64,000 nt of DNA from Candidatus Macondimonas diazotrophica (GTDB lineage Bacteria; Pseudomonadota; Gammaproteobacteria; UBA5335), in NCBI RefSeq assembly GCF_004684205.1, contig NZ_SRIO01000013.1, forward strand, positions 1-64,000, given 5' to 3'. The notes under the pieces were generated by a model that was given only the letters and a program-made list of their open reading frames with translations, had not been told where the DNA came from and did not search any database. This document shows positions 10,629 through 18,931 of the stretch, in pieces (position 1 is the stretch's first letter; each line of letters starts with the position of its first letter). The position numbers and the translations under genes are program-made.

Positions 10629-10669
10629 CCTATAGGGTCCCGCGTCGGCATCGAGGAGTAGTTTGGATC

Positions 10670-10783
10670 ATGAAAGTGCGAGCTTCGGTCAAGCGGATTT
10701 GCCGTAATTGCAAAATCATTCGGCGGCATGGCCATATCCGTGTGATCTGCACGGATGGCCGGCACAAGCAGCGGCAGGGTTGA
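10670..10783 (+). CDS. rpmJ: 50S ribosomal protein L36, zinc-binding form
   Basis: A 37-residue protein from ATG 10670 to TGA 10781-10783, starting [20 protein letters not shown]. The four zinc ligands Cys11, Cys14, Cys27 and His32 are all present, so this is the C+ paralogue. It lies 41 bases after secY with a GAGGAG ribosome site, as in most bacteria. It is too short for a length-limited gene scan but unmistakable in sequence. Confidence 0.97.
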   Translation: MKVRASVKRICRNCKIIRRHGHIRVICTDGRHKQRQG

Positions 10784-10794
10784 AGGCCACCGCA

Positions 10795-10823
10795 TTGCCA
10801 TAGGTAAAAGAAACGGCTATCAT
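10795..10823 (+). promoter_or_regulatory. Sigma70-like promoter before the alpha operon
   Basis: TTGCCA at 10795-10800 and TATCAT at 10818-10823 are separated by exactly 17 bases, upstream of rpsM (start 10879). Transcription would begin near 10830 and leave a leader of about 50 bases. It would let rpsM-rpsK-rpsD-rpoA-rplQ be transcribed apart from the spc genes. Confidence 0.55.
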
Positions 10824-10849
10824 AGCCGGCTCGCCATTTCTTGGCCGGC
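10814..10849 (+). promoter_or_regulatory. Palindrome at the -10 and leader hairpin before rpsM
   Basis: CGGCTA-TCA-TAGCCG (10814-10828) overlaps the -10 element. A second pair of arms, GCCGGC at 10825-10830 and GCCGGC at 10844-10849, can fold in the leader RNA. The position fits operator or S4-type autogenous control of the alpha operon; the function is inference. Confidence 0.4.
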
Positions 10850-10878
10850 GGGCGCTAGGCTCAGTAGGAGATTTTTGA

Positions 10879-11235
10879 ATGGCCCGTATTGCCGGTGTCA
10901 ATATTCCTGATCAAAAGCATGCAGTGATTGCATTGACTGCAATTTATGGCGTTGGGCGGAATCGTGCAAAACTGATCTGTGAGATGGCTGGCATCAGCCC
11001 TTCGGCGCCGATCAAGGATCTGACCGAGGGCGAACTTGAAACGTTGCGGCAAGCAATTGCGAAGTTCACTGTCGAAGGTGATCTGCGACGCGAAGTTTCG
11101 ATGAACATCAAGCGCCTTATGGATCTGGGCTGTTATCGCGGACTCCGTCATCGCCGCGGCCTGCCGGTTCGGGGGCAGCGCACTCGAACCAATGCGCGTA
11201 CACGCAAGGGCCCGCGTCGCGCGATCCGCAAATAA
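10879..11235 (+). CDS. rpsM: 30S ribosomal protein S13
   Basis: A 118-residue S13, the length seen in E. coli. [19 protein letters not shown] at the N-terminus and [20 protein letters not shown] at the C-terminus are diagnostic. S13 lies in the 30S head and contacts L5 and P-site tRNA. TAGGAG at 10865-10870 is the ribosome site. It is the first gene after a promoter-like element and a structured leader. Confidence 0.98.
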   Translation: MARIAGVNIPDQKHAVIALTAIYGVGRNRAKLICEMAGISPSAPIKDLTEGELETLRQAIAKFTVEGDLRREVSMNIKRLMDLGCYRGLRHRRGLPVRGQRTRTNARTRKGPRRAIRK

Positions 11236-11285
11236 GGCAGGCATCCTGCTCAAGGTCGTATCAATCACGGAATTGGCGTATTTCA

Positions 11286-11669
11286 ATGGCAAAGACAGCA
11301 CCCCGTAAACGAGTCAGAAAGCATGTCACCGATGCTGTGGCTCACGTGCATGCATCCTTCAATAACACCATCATCACTATTACGGATCGTCAGGGTAATG
11401 CGCTCTGTTGGGCGACGTCTGGTGGATCGGGGTTCCGTGGTTCACGCAAGAGCACGCCATTTGCGGCGCAGGTCGCTGCGGAACGAGCCGGGAATGCTGC
11501 TCAGGAACATGGCGTCCGGAATCTTGATGTCTTGGTTAAAGGCCCGGGTCCTGGTCGTGAGGCGGCGGTTCGTGCACTCCATAATGTGGGCTTCAAGGTG
11601 TTGAGCATCACCGATGTGACCCCCATTCCTCATAATGGTTGCCGGCCACCCAAGCGGCGGCGGGTCTGA
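11286..11669 (+). CDS. rpsK: 30S ribosomal protein S11
   Basis: A 127-residue S11. [19 protein letters not shown] and the C-terminal [18 protein letters not shown] are strong signatures. S11 forms part of the 30S platform near the E-site mRNA. The gene is 50 bases after rpsM and 39 bases before rpsD, co-directional with both. Confidence 0.98.
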   Translation: MAKTAPRKRVRKHVTDAVAHVHASFNNTIITITDRQGNALCWATSGGSGFRGSRKSTPFAAQVAAERAGNAAQEHGVRNLDVLVKGPGPGREAAVRALHNVGFKVLSITDVTPIPHNGCRPPKRRRV

Positions 11670-11708
11670 TCGACGCATTGGCGTGATGCGATCGTACGAG
11701 AGATAGGC

Positions 11709-12329
11709 ATGGCGAAGTATATTGGACCGAAATGCAAGCTTTCCCGTCGCGAAGGAACGGATCTGTTCCTTAAGGCAAGGGGGAGCTCCTATGAGAAGAA
11801 GTGCCGAAGTGAGTCGGCTCCCGGCCAGCATGGTCAGCGCCGCACACGCGTATCTGACTACGGTTTGCAGCTTCGCGAGAAGCAGAAGTTGCGCCGCATG
11901 TATGGCGTGCTCGAACATCAGTTCCATGGCTATTATGAAAAAGCGGCGCGGACTCGTGGGAATACCGGTGAGTTGATGCTGCAGATTCTTGAGAATCGCT
12001 TGGATAACGTGGTCTATCGCATGGGGTTTGCGTCGACTCGTGCTGAGGCACGTCAGTTGGTTGGACACAAGGCGTTTATGGTCAACGGGAACACCGCAAA
12101 TGTTCCATCGATGCAGGTTCGTCCAGGTGACGTGATCCGTGTGGCAGACCGTGCGCGTGGGCAGGACCGAATTCGTGGTGCGTTGACGGTTGCCTTGGAG
12201 GTCGGTCTTCCCGCTTGGGTCGAGGTGGATGAGAAGGAGCTTCAGGGGACCTATAAGATGGTTCCGGATCGGTCCGACTTGTCCCCGGATATCAACGAAA
12301 ACCTCGTTGTAGAGTTGTACTCCAAGTAA
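11709..12329 (+). CDS. rpsD: 30S ribosomal protein S4
   Basis: A 206-residue S4. [15 protein letters not shown] opens the protein and the S4 RNA-binding domain lies around residues 95-160 ([20 protein letters not shown]). The zinc-type CxxC cluster is incomplete, so this is the C- form. S4 initiates 30S assembly, affects decoding accuracy and in E. coli represses the alpha operon. Confidence 0.98.
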   Translation: MAKYIGPKCKLSRREGTDLFLKARGSSYEKKCRSESAPGQHGQRRTRVSDYGLQLREKQKLRRMYGVLEHQFHGYYEKAARTRGNTGELMLQILENRLDNVVYRMGFASTRAEARQLVGHKAFMVNGNTANVPSMQVRPGDVIRVADRARGQDRIRGALTVALEVGLPAWVEVDEKELQGTYKMVPDRSDLSPDINENLVVELYSK

Positions 12330-12342
12330 GAGGGAAGAGTGG

Positions 12343-13365
12343 ATGCAGGGCTTCGGTGCTGATTTTTTGAAACCCCGCTTGGTTGATGTCCAACGGCTGT
12401 CGTCGACGCATTTCAAGGTCGTACTCGAACCTCTGGAGCGTGGCTTTGGGCACACTTTGGGGAATGCGCTGCGGCGTGTCCTGCTCTCCTCAATGACCGG
12501 GGTGGCGGTGGTCGAGGCGGAGATTGATGGCGTTCTGCACGAATACAGCAGTATCGAAGGTGTTCAGGAAGATGTCATTGATATTCTCTTGAATCTCAAG
12601 GGTATCGCTTTGCGCATCACGGATCCTGCGGTGAGTGAAGTCAATCTCATGCTCATCAAGGAAACGCCAGGACCGGTCACCGCCGGTGACATTCAGTTGA
12701 CGCATCATGTCGAGATCGTCAATCCGGATCTGGTGATCGCCCATCTCAACGAAGGCGCGCGCCTCAAGGCGCGGCTGAAGGTTCGCAAGGGGCGCGGCTA
12801 TGAGCCGGCACAGGTGCGACTGGGCGTTCATATGGAGGATGATGCACGGCCGATCGGCGTGCTTCACCTGGATGCCTCTTACAGTCCTGTCCGCCGTGTG
12901 TCCTATACGGTGGAAAGTGCCCGCGTCGAGCAACGGACCAATTTGGATAAGCTGGTGATCGAACTCGAGACGAACGGTGTGCTCGATCCGGAGGAAGCGA
13001 TTCGTCATGCGGCGACGATTTTGAGTGACCAGTTGTCGTCTTTCGTCGATCTTCAGTCGGAGCAGCTCGAAGACAAGAGTCTGCGTAGCGGTGATCTCAA
13101 TCCGATCCTGTTACGGCCGATCGATGATCTGGAATTGACGGTCCGCTCTGCCAATTGCCTAAAAGCCGAGAATATTTTCTATATCGGTGATCTGATTCAG
13201 CGCAGTGAAGTCGAGTTGCTCAAGGCGCCCAACCTGGGCAAGAAGTCCTTGACAGAAATCAAACAGGCGTTGGCAGCTCACGATTTGTCATTGGGTATGC
13301 GCTTGGATAATTGGCCGCCGGCGGACTTGCAACAACGCTCGGCCGGAGTCGAGGCTGGCGCTTGA
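12343..13365 (+). CDS. rpoA: DNA-directed RNA polymerase subunit alpha
   Basis: A 340-residue alpha subunit, slightly longer than E. coli's 329. The N-terminal assembly domain includes [20 protein letters not shown], and the C-terminal domain, which binds UP elements and activators, includes [17 protein letters not shown]. The extra residues lie at the C-terminus ([18 protein letters not shown]). It starts 13 bases after rpsD in the conserved S4-alpha-L17 order. Confidence 0.98.
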   Translation: MQGFGADFLKPRLVDVQRLSSTHFKVVLEPLERGFGHTLGNALRRVLLSSMTGVAVVEAEIDGVLHEYSSIEGVQEDVIDILLNLKGIALRITDPAVSEVNLMLIKETPGPVTAGDIQLTHHVEIVNPDLVIAHLNEGARLKARLKVRKGRGYEPAQVRLGVHMEDDARPIGVLHLDASYSPVRRVSYTVESARVEQRTNLDKLVIELETNGVLDPEEAIRHAATILSDQLSSFVDLQSEQLEDKSLRSGDLNPILLRPIDDLELTVRSANCLKAENIFYIGDLIQRSEVELLKAPNLGKKSLTEIKQALAAHDLSLGMRLDNWPPADLQQRSAGVEAGA

Positions 13366-13410
13366 TAGCTTTTCTCTCCCCTTACCGGGAGACTGTAACG
13401 GAATTTCACC

Positions 13411-13800
13411 ATGCGACATCGTAATAGCGGTCGACAGCTTAGTCGGAACAGTGCGCATCGAAAGGCGCTTCTGCGGAATATGACAGTCTCGTTGCTGAAG
13501 CATGAACTGATTCAGACGACGCTGCCAAAAGCCAAGGAACTGCGACGATTTGCGGAACCCATGATCACCTTGGGCAAGGAAGATGGCGTGTCGCGTCGCC
13601 GTCTGGCATTCGATCGGCTTCGCGATCGCGCGGTGGTAACCAAGTTGTTCAACGAGCTTGGTCCGCGCTATCGGGGACGTCCTGGCGGCTATCTGCGGAT
13701 CTTGAAGAACGGCTTCCGTGCCGGCGACAATGCGCCGATGGCGGTGGTCGAGCTGGTGGATCGCCCGCAACGGGGTGCCGAGGAATCGCCCGCGGAATAG
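13411..13800 (+). CDS. rplQ: 50S ribosomal protein L17
   Basis: A 129-residue L17. The start [19 protein letters not shown] and the core [19 protein letters not shown] are diagnostic. L17 borders the tunnel exit. It is the last gene of the ribosomal block: an intrinsic terminator follows 28 bases after the stop, and a decayed insertion element lies beyond. Confidence 0.98.
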   Translation: MRHRNSGRQLSRNSAHRKALLRNMTVSLLKHELIQTTLPKAKELRRFAEPMITLGKEDGVSRRRLAFDRLRDRAVVTKLFNELGPRYRGRPGGYLRILKNGFRAGDNAPMAVVELVDRPQRGAEESPAE

Positions 13801-13828
13801 GCTGTATTCCGACACTGAACTGAGCAAA

Positions 13829-13853
13829 AGGCCGGGAGAAATCCCGGCTTTTT
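13829..13853 (+). terminator. Intrinsic terminator of the alpha operon
   Basis: GCCGGGA (13831-13837), loop GAAA, TCCCGGC (13842-13848), then TTTTT. The stem is perfect and is followed directly by a T run, 28 bases after the rplQ stop. Confidence 0.9.
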
Positions 13854-13929
13854 GCGTCGTGGGTTTGATCACGATTGGAATGGCGGCTGTTGGACCGGAT
13901 CTGCCCCCCAGCCTTAAGACCGCAAGCGC

Positions 13930-14570
13930 CGGTTGTAGAGCGTCCAGGGTGACGCACTTAGTGTTCGGGTGCGGTCGAGGGAACCACCGTCATCGCGCGT
14001 CGAGCTGCGAACTCCGATGGCGTGAGCCGCCGAGCGAGCGCACCTCGTTGTCGTGGCGTCGCCACGTCGAGATCGCAGCCTGGGCAGGTTCGAGTGACAC
14101 GAACCCGTTCTCGTTGAGGCGTTCGACGTCGAGGTTCTATGTCGCCTTGCCCGGCTGGATCTGCATCCGCCTGATGCGTTTGGCAGCAAGCCCGCGATTC
14201 AGCTGGATGGTGGGTGAACGCCAGGTCGTGGTCCGTGCGGATGGTGCCGGATAGCCATACGCGTCACCGGCCCGCAATCTCGACCGTATTCTTGGCGCAG
14301 TTGACGGCCACATTCAGAGACGTGATCGGCCGGCCGTTGGTCAGCGCATCGAACACAAGTTCCTCGACGCGGTGTGGTGTGGTGTGGTGTGGGCTCGACG
14401 GCACGCGCAGCGCCTGCGCTTAACCGCGACGTGCTTGGGCACCGCAAACCCTGCTGGGCGGTACAGGGGATGCGCGCGCGTGTTGCTTGGCAACAAAGTC
14501 TTCGCGGTCGACGGGGAGATCAGGCGCCGGTAACCGACGCGCCGGCGCTCGCTGGCCAGATCCACTAGAT
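13930..14570 (-). pseudogene. IS3-family transposase OrfB (DDE integrase) remnant
   Basis: Minus-strand fragments in different frames follow the order of an IS3 OrfB. SERRRVGYRRL (14520-14550) matches the usual ERPRFGYRRL region. Near 14030-14160 come IQPGKAT, then residues resembling the ...ESFNGRFRDECL... stretch, then ISTWRRHDNEVR, like the WRRDYNEVRPH end of the catalytic core. Stops and frameshifts interrupt it, and a (GGTGT)4 repeat at 14371-14390 lies inside. It cannot encode a working transposase. Confidence 0.7.
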
Positions 14571-14699
14571 GCTGTTGACGCCGGTCATCCCGCCGCTACG
14601 CCGTGTAGTGCAGCGCGCTGAACGTAAGCTGCAACACGCGGCATGCGCGTCCCTCCGAGATCGGGACTTCGGCCCGCATAGCCGGTCACGACGGGGTTA

Positions 14700-14990
14700 C
14701 GCCGCAACTACGGATCTGGAATTCCCGGCGCAACGACCTTCAGCACGTCGATGTGCAGCATGGCTTCGATCAGCATCTTCTTGAGCTTGACGTTTTCGGC
14801 CTCCAGCGTCTTCGGGGGCTTCGCATCCGGCATCTCCATCCCGCCCAACTGCCGGCGCCACAGGGAAAATGATGCGTCGCATGAAGTCATGCTTGCAGCA
14901 CCGATCCTTCATCCGCGTCTTCGCCGCGTGTGTGCTTCAGGAAGCCGATGACCTGCTCGTCGGTGAACGGCTTCTTCTTTATGTCCGTCT
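14700..14990 (-). pseudogene. IS3-family transposase OrfA remnant
   Basis: On the minus strand the residues KKKPFTDEQVIGFLKH (near 14940-14980) and, after a frameshift around 14885-14900, LGGMEMPDAKPPKTLEAENV with KLKKMLIEAMLHIDVLK follow the normal OrfA order of helix-turn-helix then leucine-zipper. The expected start codon reads ATA just before KKK, so initiation also looks lost. In intact elements OrfA binds the IS ends and pairs with OrfB by frameshifting. Confidence 0.75.
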
Positions 14991-15055
14991 TCTCCTGGGC
15001 AACGGAGGCCACTGAGATCACGCGGGTCCGGAAAACCGGGGGCAGGTCAGGCCGA

Positions 15056-16183
15056 TCAAGGCCTGTGGGCCTGGGCGAGATAGGCTGCACTCCCCATCTC
15101 CTCCAAGCGGCTTGCCGTGCGTGCGAACTCGAAGGTCAGCCGGTTTCCCCGGTAAAGTTCGGCCGGATTAGCCTGCGCGGTGACGATGAGCTTCATGCGG
15201 TGATCATAGGCAACGTCGACCAAATGAATCAGCCGTCGCGCAGCATCTTCCTGCCATTGATCCAGAATCGGGATATTACTGATCAGCAACGCATCGAATT
15301 GGGTTGCGAGTTCGAGATAGTCTTGCTGACTCCGTCCCGGCCCGCAGATCACGTCGAAGTCGAGCCAGACGGCGCTTGTTCCGAGGGCGCGAGCGGGGAT
15401 GTCCCGTTCAAGGATGTTGACGGTCCGTGCGGCTTGTTGAGCATGAGGACACAGTCGGGCGAATTGCCGCGCCAGCATGGATTCTCCTGCTGCGTCCGGT
15501 GGGACATGATAGCTTTCTGCAGCCTGAAGCGTGCGCAGTCGGAAGTCTTCTCCATCCTCGATTCTGACCACGTCGGTATGCTGCTCTAGCAGTGCGATTG
15601 CAGGCAGAAACTTTTCCCGCTGCAGGCCGTTCCGATAAAGATCGTGCGGCGGCACATTGGACGTTGCAACCAGGGTTAATCGCTGCGCGAACAGGTGCTG
15701 AAACAGTGTGCCGAGCAGCATCGCATCGGTGATGTCGGAGACGAAAAATTCATCGAAACAAATCACACGGGCGCGGCGCGCCAGCGATTCTGCGATGGGT
15801 CGCAGCGGGTCGCGGACCCCGGCATGCCCGGCCAGCTCCTGGTGGACGCGGCTCATGAAGGCATGAAAATGGACACGCAGGATTTCCGGGAACGGCAGGG
15901 TGTCGTAGAAGCAGTCCATGAGGTAGGTCTTGCCGCGCCCAACCCCTCCCCACACGTAAAGTCCCCGCACCGAAGGCCAACGTGGCGGCCGCAAGTTTCT
16001 GAGGTAGCGGTGTGCGAGACGTGAGCGTGGATGGGTCGCAATCAGTTCCCGATGGAGGGCTTCAAGTCGGGTGAGGATCTGCTCCTGCGCTGGGTCTGGC
16101 AGGAATCCCCCTTCAGCCTGATCGGTTCGGTACCGGGACAGTGGTGTGGCGTTTGCAGCGTACTGAGGGTTGAGATCCAACAC
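15056..16183 (-). CDS. zapE: Cell division protein ZapE (AFG1-like ATPase)
   Basis: A 375-residue AFG1/ZapE-family P-loop ATPase. The Walker A motif is GGVGRGKTYLMDCF, the Walker B region is RVICFDEFFVSDITDA, and RRLIHLVDVAYDHRMKL lies near the C-terminus. In E. coli ZapE associates with the Z ring and is needed for division under low oxygen or heat. The stop lies only seven bases from the IS3 terminal repeat, so the insertion just missed the gene. A perfect minus-strand TATAAT lies at 16238-16243, about 55 bases before the start, without a clear -35. Confidence 0.93.
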   Translation of the reverse strand: MLDLNPQYAANATPLSRYRTDQAEGGFLPDPAQEQILTRLEALHRELIATHPRSRLAHRYLRNLRPPRWPSVRGLYVWGGVGRGKTYLMDCFYDTLPFPEILRVHFHAFMSRVHQELAGHAGVRDPLRPIAESLARRARVICFDEFFVSDITDAMLLGTLFQHLFAQRLTLVATSNVPPHDLYRNGLQREKFLPAIALLEQHTDVVRIEDGEDFRLRTLQAAESYHVPPDAAGESMLARQFARLCPHAQQAARTVNILERDIPARALGTSAVWLDFDVICGPGRSQQDYLELATQFDALLISNIPILDQWQEDAARRLIHLVDVAYDHRMKLIVTAQANPAELYRGNRLTFEFARTASRLEEMGSAAYLAQAHRP

Positions 16184-16291
16184 GGTTCCTCTCGATCACT
16201 TCAGAGTGTGGCAGGTATCCGAGGCAAAACCATTGCATTATAACGACGGGCGCGACGGCGGCAGACGACGTGCGAGTTGGAAGGAGGACAC

Positions 16292-18130
16292 ATGCAGAGC
16301 GAGTCGCTGACCATCCGTTCCTTGGTGCTGGGTGCGCTGCTGGCCACGCTGTTGGGGGCTGCCAACGCCTATCTGGGACTGTATGCGGGCCTGACCGTAT
16401 CTGCCTCGATTCCCGCGGCCGTGCTCGGTATGGGCCTATTGCGGATGCTGGGTGGCGCGCCGGCTCGGGAAGTCAATCTAGTGCAGACCGCTGCCTCATC
16501 TGGAGAAGCGTTGGCGGCAGGCGTGATCTTTACATTCCCCGCGTTGCTGATGATCCACTACTGGTCGCAGGTGGATCCATGGTCATTGACCGTGATTGCG
16601 TTGGGGGGCGGCTTGCTCGGCATTCTGGCCTCGATTCCACTGCGACGGCTGTTGGTCAACGATGCCGCCCTCCCGTTTCCGGAAGGGCGGGCGACGGCGG
16701 AGGTGGTGCGGCTCAGCGAGGCGCCGGAAACGGCATCGATGCGGCATCTGTTGGCCGGCGCGCTCGGCGCCGCGTTGTTCAAGGTGCTGCAAGGCGGTGT
16801 CGGGCTGTGGCCTGGCGCGTGGAAGGGCGCTGCATGGTGGGGCGGCTGGATGGGGGCTGGGGGTGTTGCGCTCTCGCCTGCCCTGTTAGGCGTTGGTCTG
16901 TTCGTTGGGATTCGCACGGCAGGGCTTATATTCGCCGGGGGTTTCCTGGGCTGGGGGATCGGGATTCCATTGCTGGCGCGGGGTGAGCTGCCCCCTATGG
17001 GGGATCCTTCGGGCCTTGCGATGGACTTATGGTCCACCCAAATTCGGTATATCGGGGTGGGCGCGATGCTCATCGGCGGCCTGTGGTCGTTGCTGGTACT
17101 CGTGAGGCCTTTGGCCGCATTGATGCTTTCATCATCGACGGATCGCAGCGACGGGTCCGATGGCGGGGATCTGCCGAGCCCAGTCCTCGGGATCATGGCG
17201 CTGATGGCGCTTGGGGGGCTCGCCCTGGCCAGCCTGGGCGTGGTCGGCAGCCCGACGCTCGCCATTCTGCTGACCGTGATTCTGGCCTTGGCTGGTTTTT
17301 TGTTTTCGGCGGTCGCGAGCTACATGGCCGGATTGCTTGGATCCTCTCACAACCCGGTGTCCGGAATGACCATCGCCACGATTCTGTTGTCGGCGTTGTT
17401 GTTGCGATTGCTGATGGGGGTCGACGCTGCAGGGGGCGCGGGGGCCGTGTTGCTCGTCGGCGCTGGCGTTTGTTGCGCGGCGGCACTCGCAGGCGACAAC
17501 ATTCAGGACCTGAAGGCGGGTGCGTTGCTCGGGGCGACGCCATGGCGTCAGCAGACCGCCCAGATTGTCGGCGTGATTTCTGGATCGCTGGTGATGGCGC
17601 CGGTGCTCATCTTGCTGGAGCAGGCCTATGGCTTCGGCCCGATCGATGCAGCCCATCCCCATGCCTTGCCGGCTCCTCAGGCTGGATTGATGGCGGCGTT
17701 GGCGACCGGCGTGTTCAACGGCGATCTGCCATGGGACATGATTCTAATGGGCATCGGCTGTGGCGCGGCGGTTATCGTCGTGGACCAGATTCTGGCGTGG
17801 CAGGGGAGAGGGTTCCGAGTACCGGTCCTTGCGGTGGCCGTCGGTATCTATCTGCCGATCGACTTATCCGCTGCCATTCTGCTTGGTGGGATATTGGGTG
17901 CCGTCATCGGCGCGGGCGCCAATCCACAGGGTCCGGGCTTGTTGCGTGCAGCCGGCTGGATTACGGGAGAGGCGCTGGCCGGGATCGCACTGGCCGCCTG
18001 GGTCGTCAGTGGTGGCACCAAGGCGCTCGATGCGCCACCGGGCGGAAATATCGCTTGGGTGTGGGGGGTGATCGCATTATTCGCGCTAACCTATCCCGTA
18101 TTGCGATCACGCCGCGCAGATTCCGCATGA
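16292..18130 (+). CDS. OPT-family oligopeptide or metal-chelate transporter
   Basis: A 612-residue, very hydrophobic inner-membrane protein with about fourteen membrane segments, beginning with LVLGALLATLLGAANAYLGL. That opening and the later SHNPVSGMTIATILLSALLL and GNLxxDLKAG-like stretch (GDNIQDLKAGALLGATPWRQ) identify the OPT superfamily. Bacterial OPT proteins move peptides or metal chelates by proton coupling; the substrate here is unknown. ATG 16292 follows GGAGGACAC; an upstream TTG is less likely. The last 40 bases overlap the convergent acyltransferase gene. Confidence 0.88.
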   Translation: MQSESLTIRSLVLGALLATLLGAANAYLGLYAGLTVSASIPAAVLGMGLLRMLGGAPAREVNLVQTAASSGEALAAGVIFTFPALLMIHYWSQVDPWSLTVIALGGGLLGILASIPLRRLLVNDAALPFPEGRATAEVVRLSEAPETASMRHLLAGALGAALFKVLQGGVGLWPGAWKGAAWWGGWMGAGGVALSPALLGVGLFVGIRTAGLIFAGGFLGWGIGIPLLARGELPPMGDPSGLAMDLWSTQIRYIGVGAMLIGGLWSLLVLVRPLAALMLSSSTDRSDGSDGGDLPSPVLGIMALMALGGLALASLGVVGSPTLAILLTVILALAGFLFSAVASYMAGLLGSSHNPVSGMTIATILLSALLLRLLMGVDAAGGAGAVLLVGAGVCCAAALAGDNIQDLKAGALLGATPWRQQTAQIVGVISGSLVMAPVLILLEQAYGFGPIDAAHPHALPAPQAGLMAALATGVFNGDLPWDMILMGIGCGAAVIVVDQILAWQGRGFRVPVLAVAVGIYLPIDLSAAILLGGILGAVIGAGANPQGPGLLRAAGWITGEALAGIALAAWVVSGGTKALDAPPGGNIAWVWGVIALFALTYPVLRSRRADSA

Positions 18131-18879
18131 TGCGGTGACGCTTCGGCTTCCAGACTACGCGCGATGCGCATGCGCGCTTGGTCTCGCAGCCACGCTAGGT
18201 CGGGGCGATTACGGCCCTTCGGATGGATCGGCGCGTGGATGCGCACCCGTATCGGATGATGGTAGACGCGCCAGCGATGGTCATCGGGCATGACCCGCTC
18301 CGTCCCTTCCAGGCTGATCGGGACCACCGGGCACTGTAATTCTGCGGCGGTCAAAAAAGCGCCCAGCCGGAACGGTCCCAAAGCGCCACCCCGGGGAATC
18401 GTTCCCTCCGGAAAAAACGCAAACGAGGTCCCCTGTTGCGCCCGGCGCAGGATCGAGCGGGCGTCACGCGCGCCTTGGGCCGGTTTCTCCCGATTGACGA
18501 AGGCGATACCCAGTCGACGCAACAACCAGCTCGCAAGGGGGACTTGCGACATCTCGTGCTTGGCCACGAATACATAGCCGGCCGGCAGCACGCCGGTGAG
18601 CAGCAGTCCATCCAGATAGCTAACGTGATTAGCGACCACGATCGCTGTTCCTGACGGCAGGTGTGCCAGGCCGGATACGGTGGGTCGCAGGCGGCACAGC
18701 GTCCAGGTGAAGCGCATGCCAAGCCGAGCGATGTGCTGGCGAAGACGCAATCCCGGTAAAATGAGGATCATCAGCCCGAACGTGGTTAAGACAAACAGGA
18801 ACCAGAGCCAGCACCACAGGTTGTACAGCGTGCTGAGTCGGGATTTGAGGGGAATGAGCATGGTGCGGGCCGGCAGCAT
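18091..18879 (-). CDS. plsC: 1-acyl-sn-glycerol-3-phosphate acyltransferase (PlsC family)
   Basis: A 262-residue membrane acyltransferase. One hydrophobic anchor lies at about residues 20-43. The catalytic HX4D motif is NHVSYLDG (His85, Asp90), and FPEGT is at 156-160. These motifs define the PlsC family that acylates lysophosphatidic acid at the inner membrane. A second start at 18861 (MLIPLK) is possible. The gene is convergent with, and overlaps by 40 bases, the OPT transporter gene, and is divergent from the GGDEF gene with a 52-base gap. Other lysophospholipid acyltransferases share these motifs. Confidence 0.85.
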   Translation of the reverse strand: MLPARTMLIPLKSRLSTLYNLWCWLWFLFVLTTFGLMILILPGLRLRQHIARLGMRFTWTLCRLRPTVSGLAHLPSGTAIVVANHVSYLDGLLLTGVLPAGYVFVAKHEMSQVPLASWLLRRLGIAFVNREKPAQGARDARSILRRAQQGTSFAFFPEGTIPRGGALGPFRLGAFLTAAELQCPVVPISLEGTERVMPDDHRWRVYHHPIRVRIHAPIHPKGRNRPDLAWLRDQARMRIARSLEAEASPHHAESARRDRNTG

Positions 18880-18931
18880 AAAGGATCCTTCTTATGCGCA
18901 TGAATCACATCGACGTCAAGAAGTTCATTGA

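Larger units (their letters stand above)
13897..15049 (-). mobile_element. Decayed IS3-family element (IS51/IS407-like)
   Basis: About 1.15 kb between two imperfect terminal repeats. The right end, read inward on the minus strand, begins TGACCTGCCCCCGG (ending at 15049); the left end on the plus strand reads GGATCTGCCCCC (13897-13908), two mismatches in twelve. Inside, minus-strand fragments match IS3-family OrfA and OrfB in several frames with stops. No clean target duplication was seen. The element fills the 1.2-kb gap between rplQ and zapE and is surely inactive. Confidence 0.75.

Noticed and set aside
13854-15055. New genes in the rplQ-zapE gap
   Set aside because: All open frames are fragments of the IS3 remnant or its antisense.
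17029-18138. 369-codon second frame inside the OPT transporter gene
   Set aside because: Arg/Gly-rich composition of a +1 shadow; the membrane protein frame is complete.
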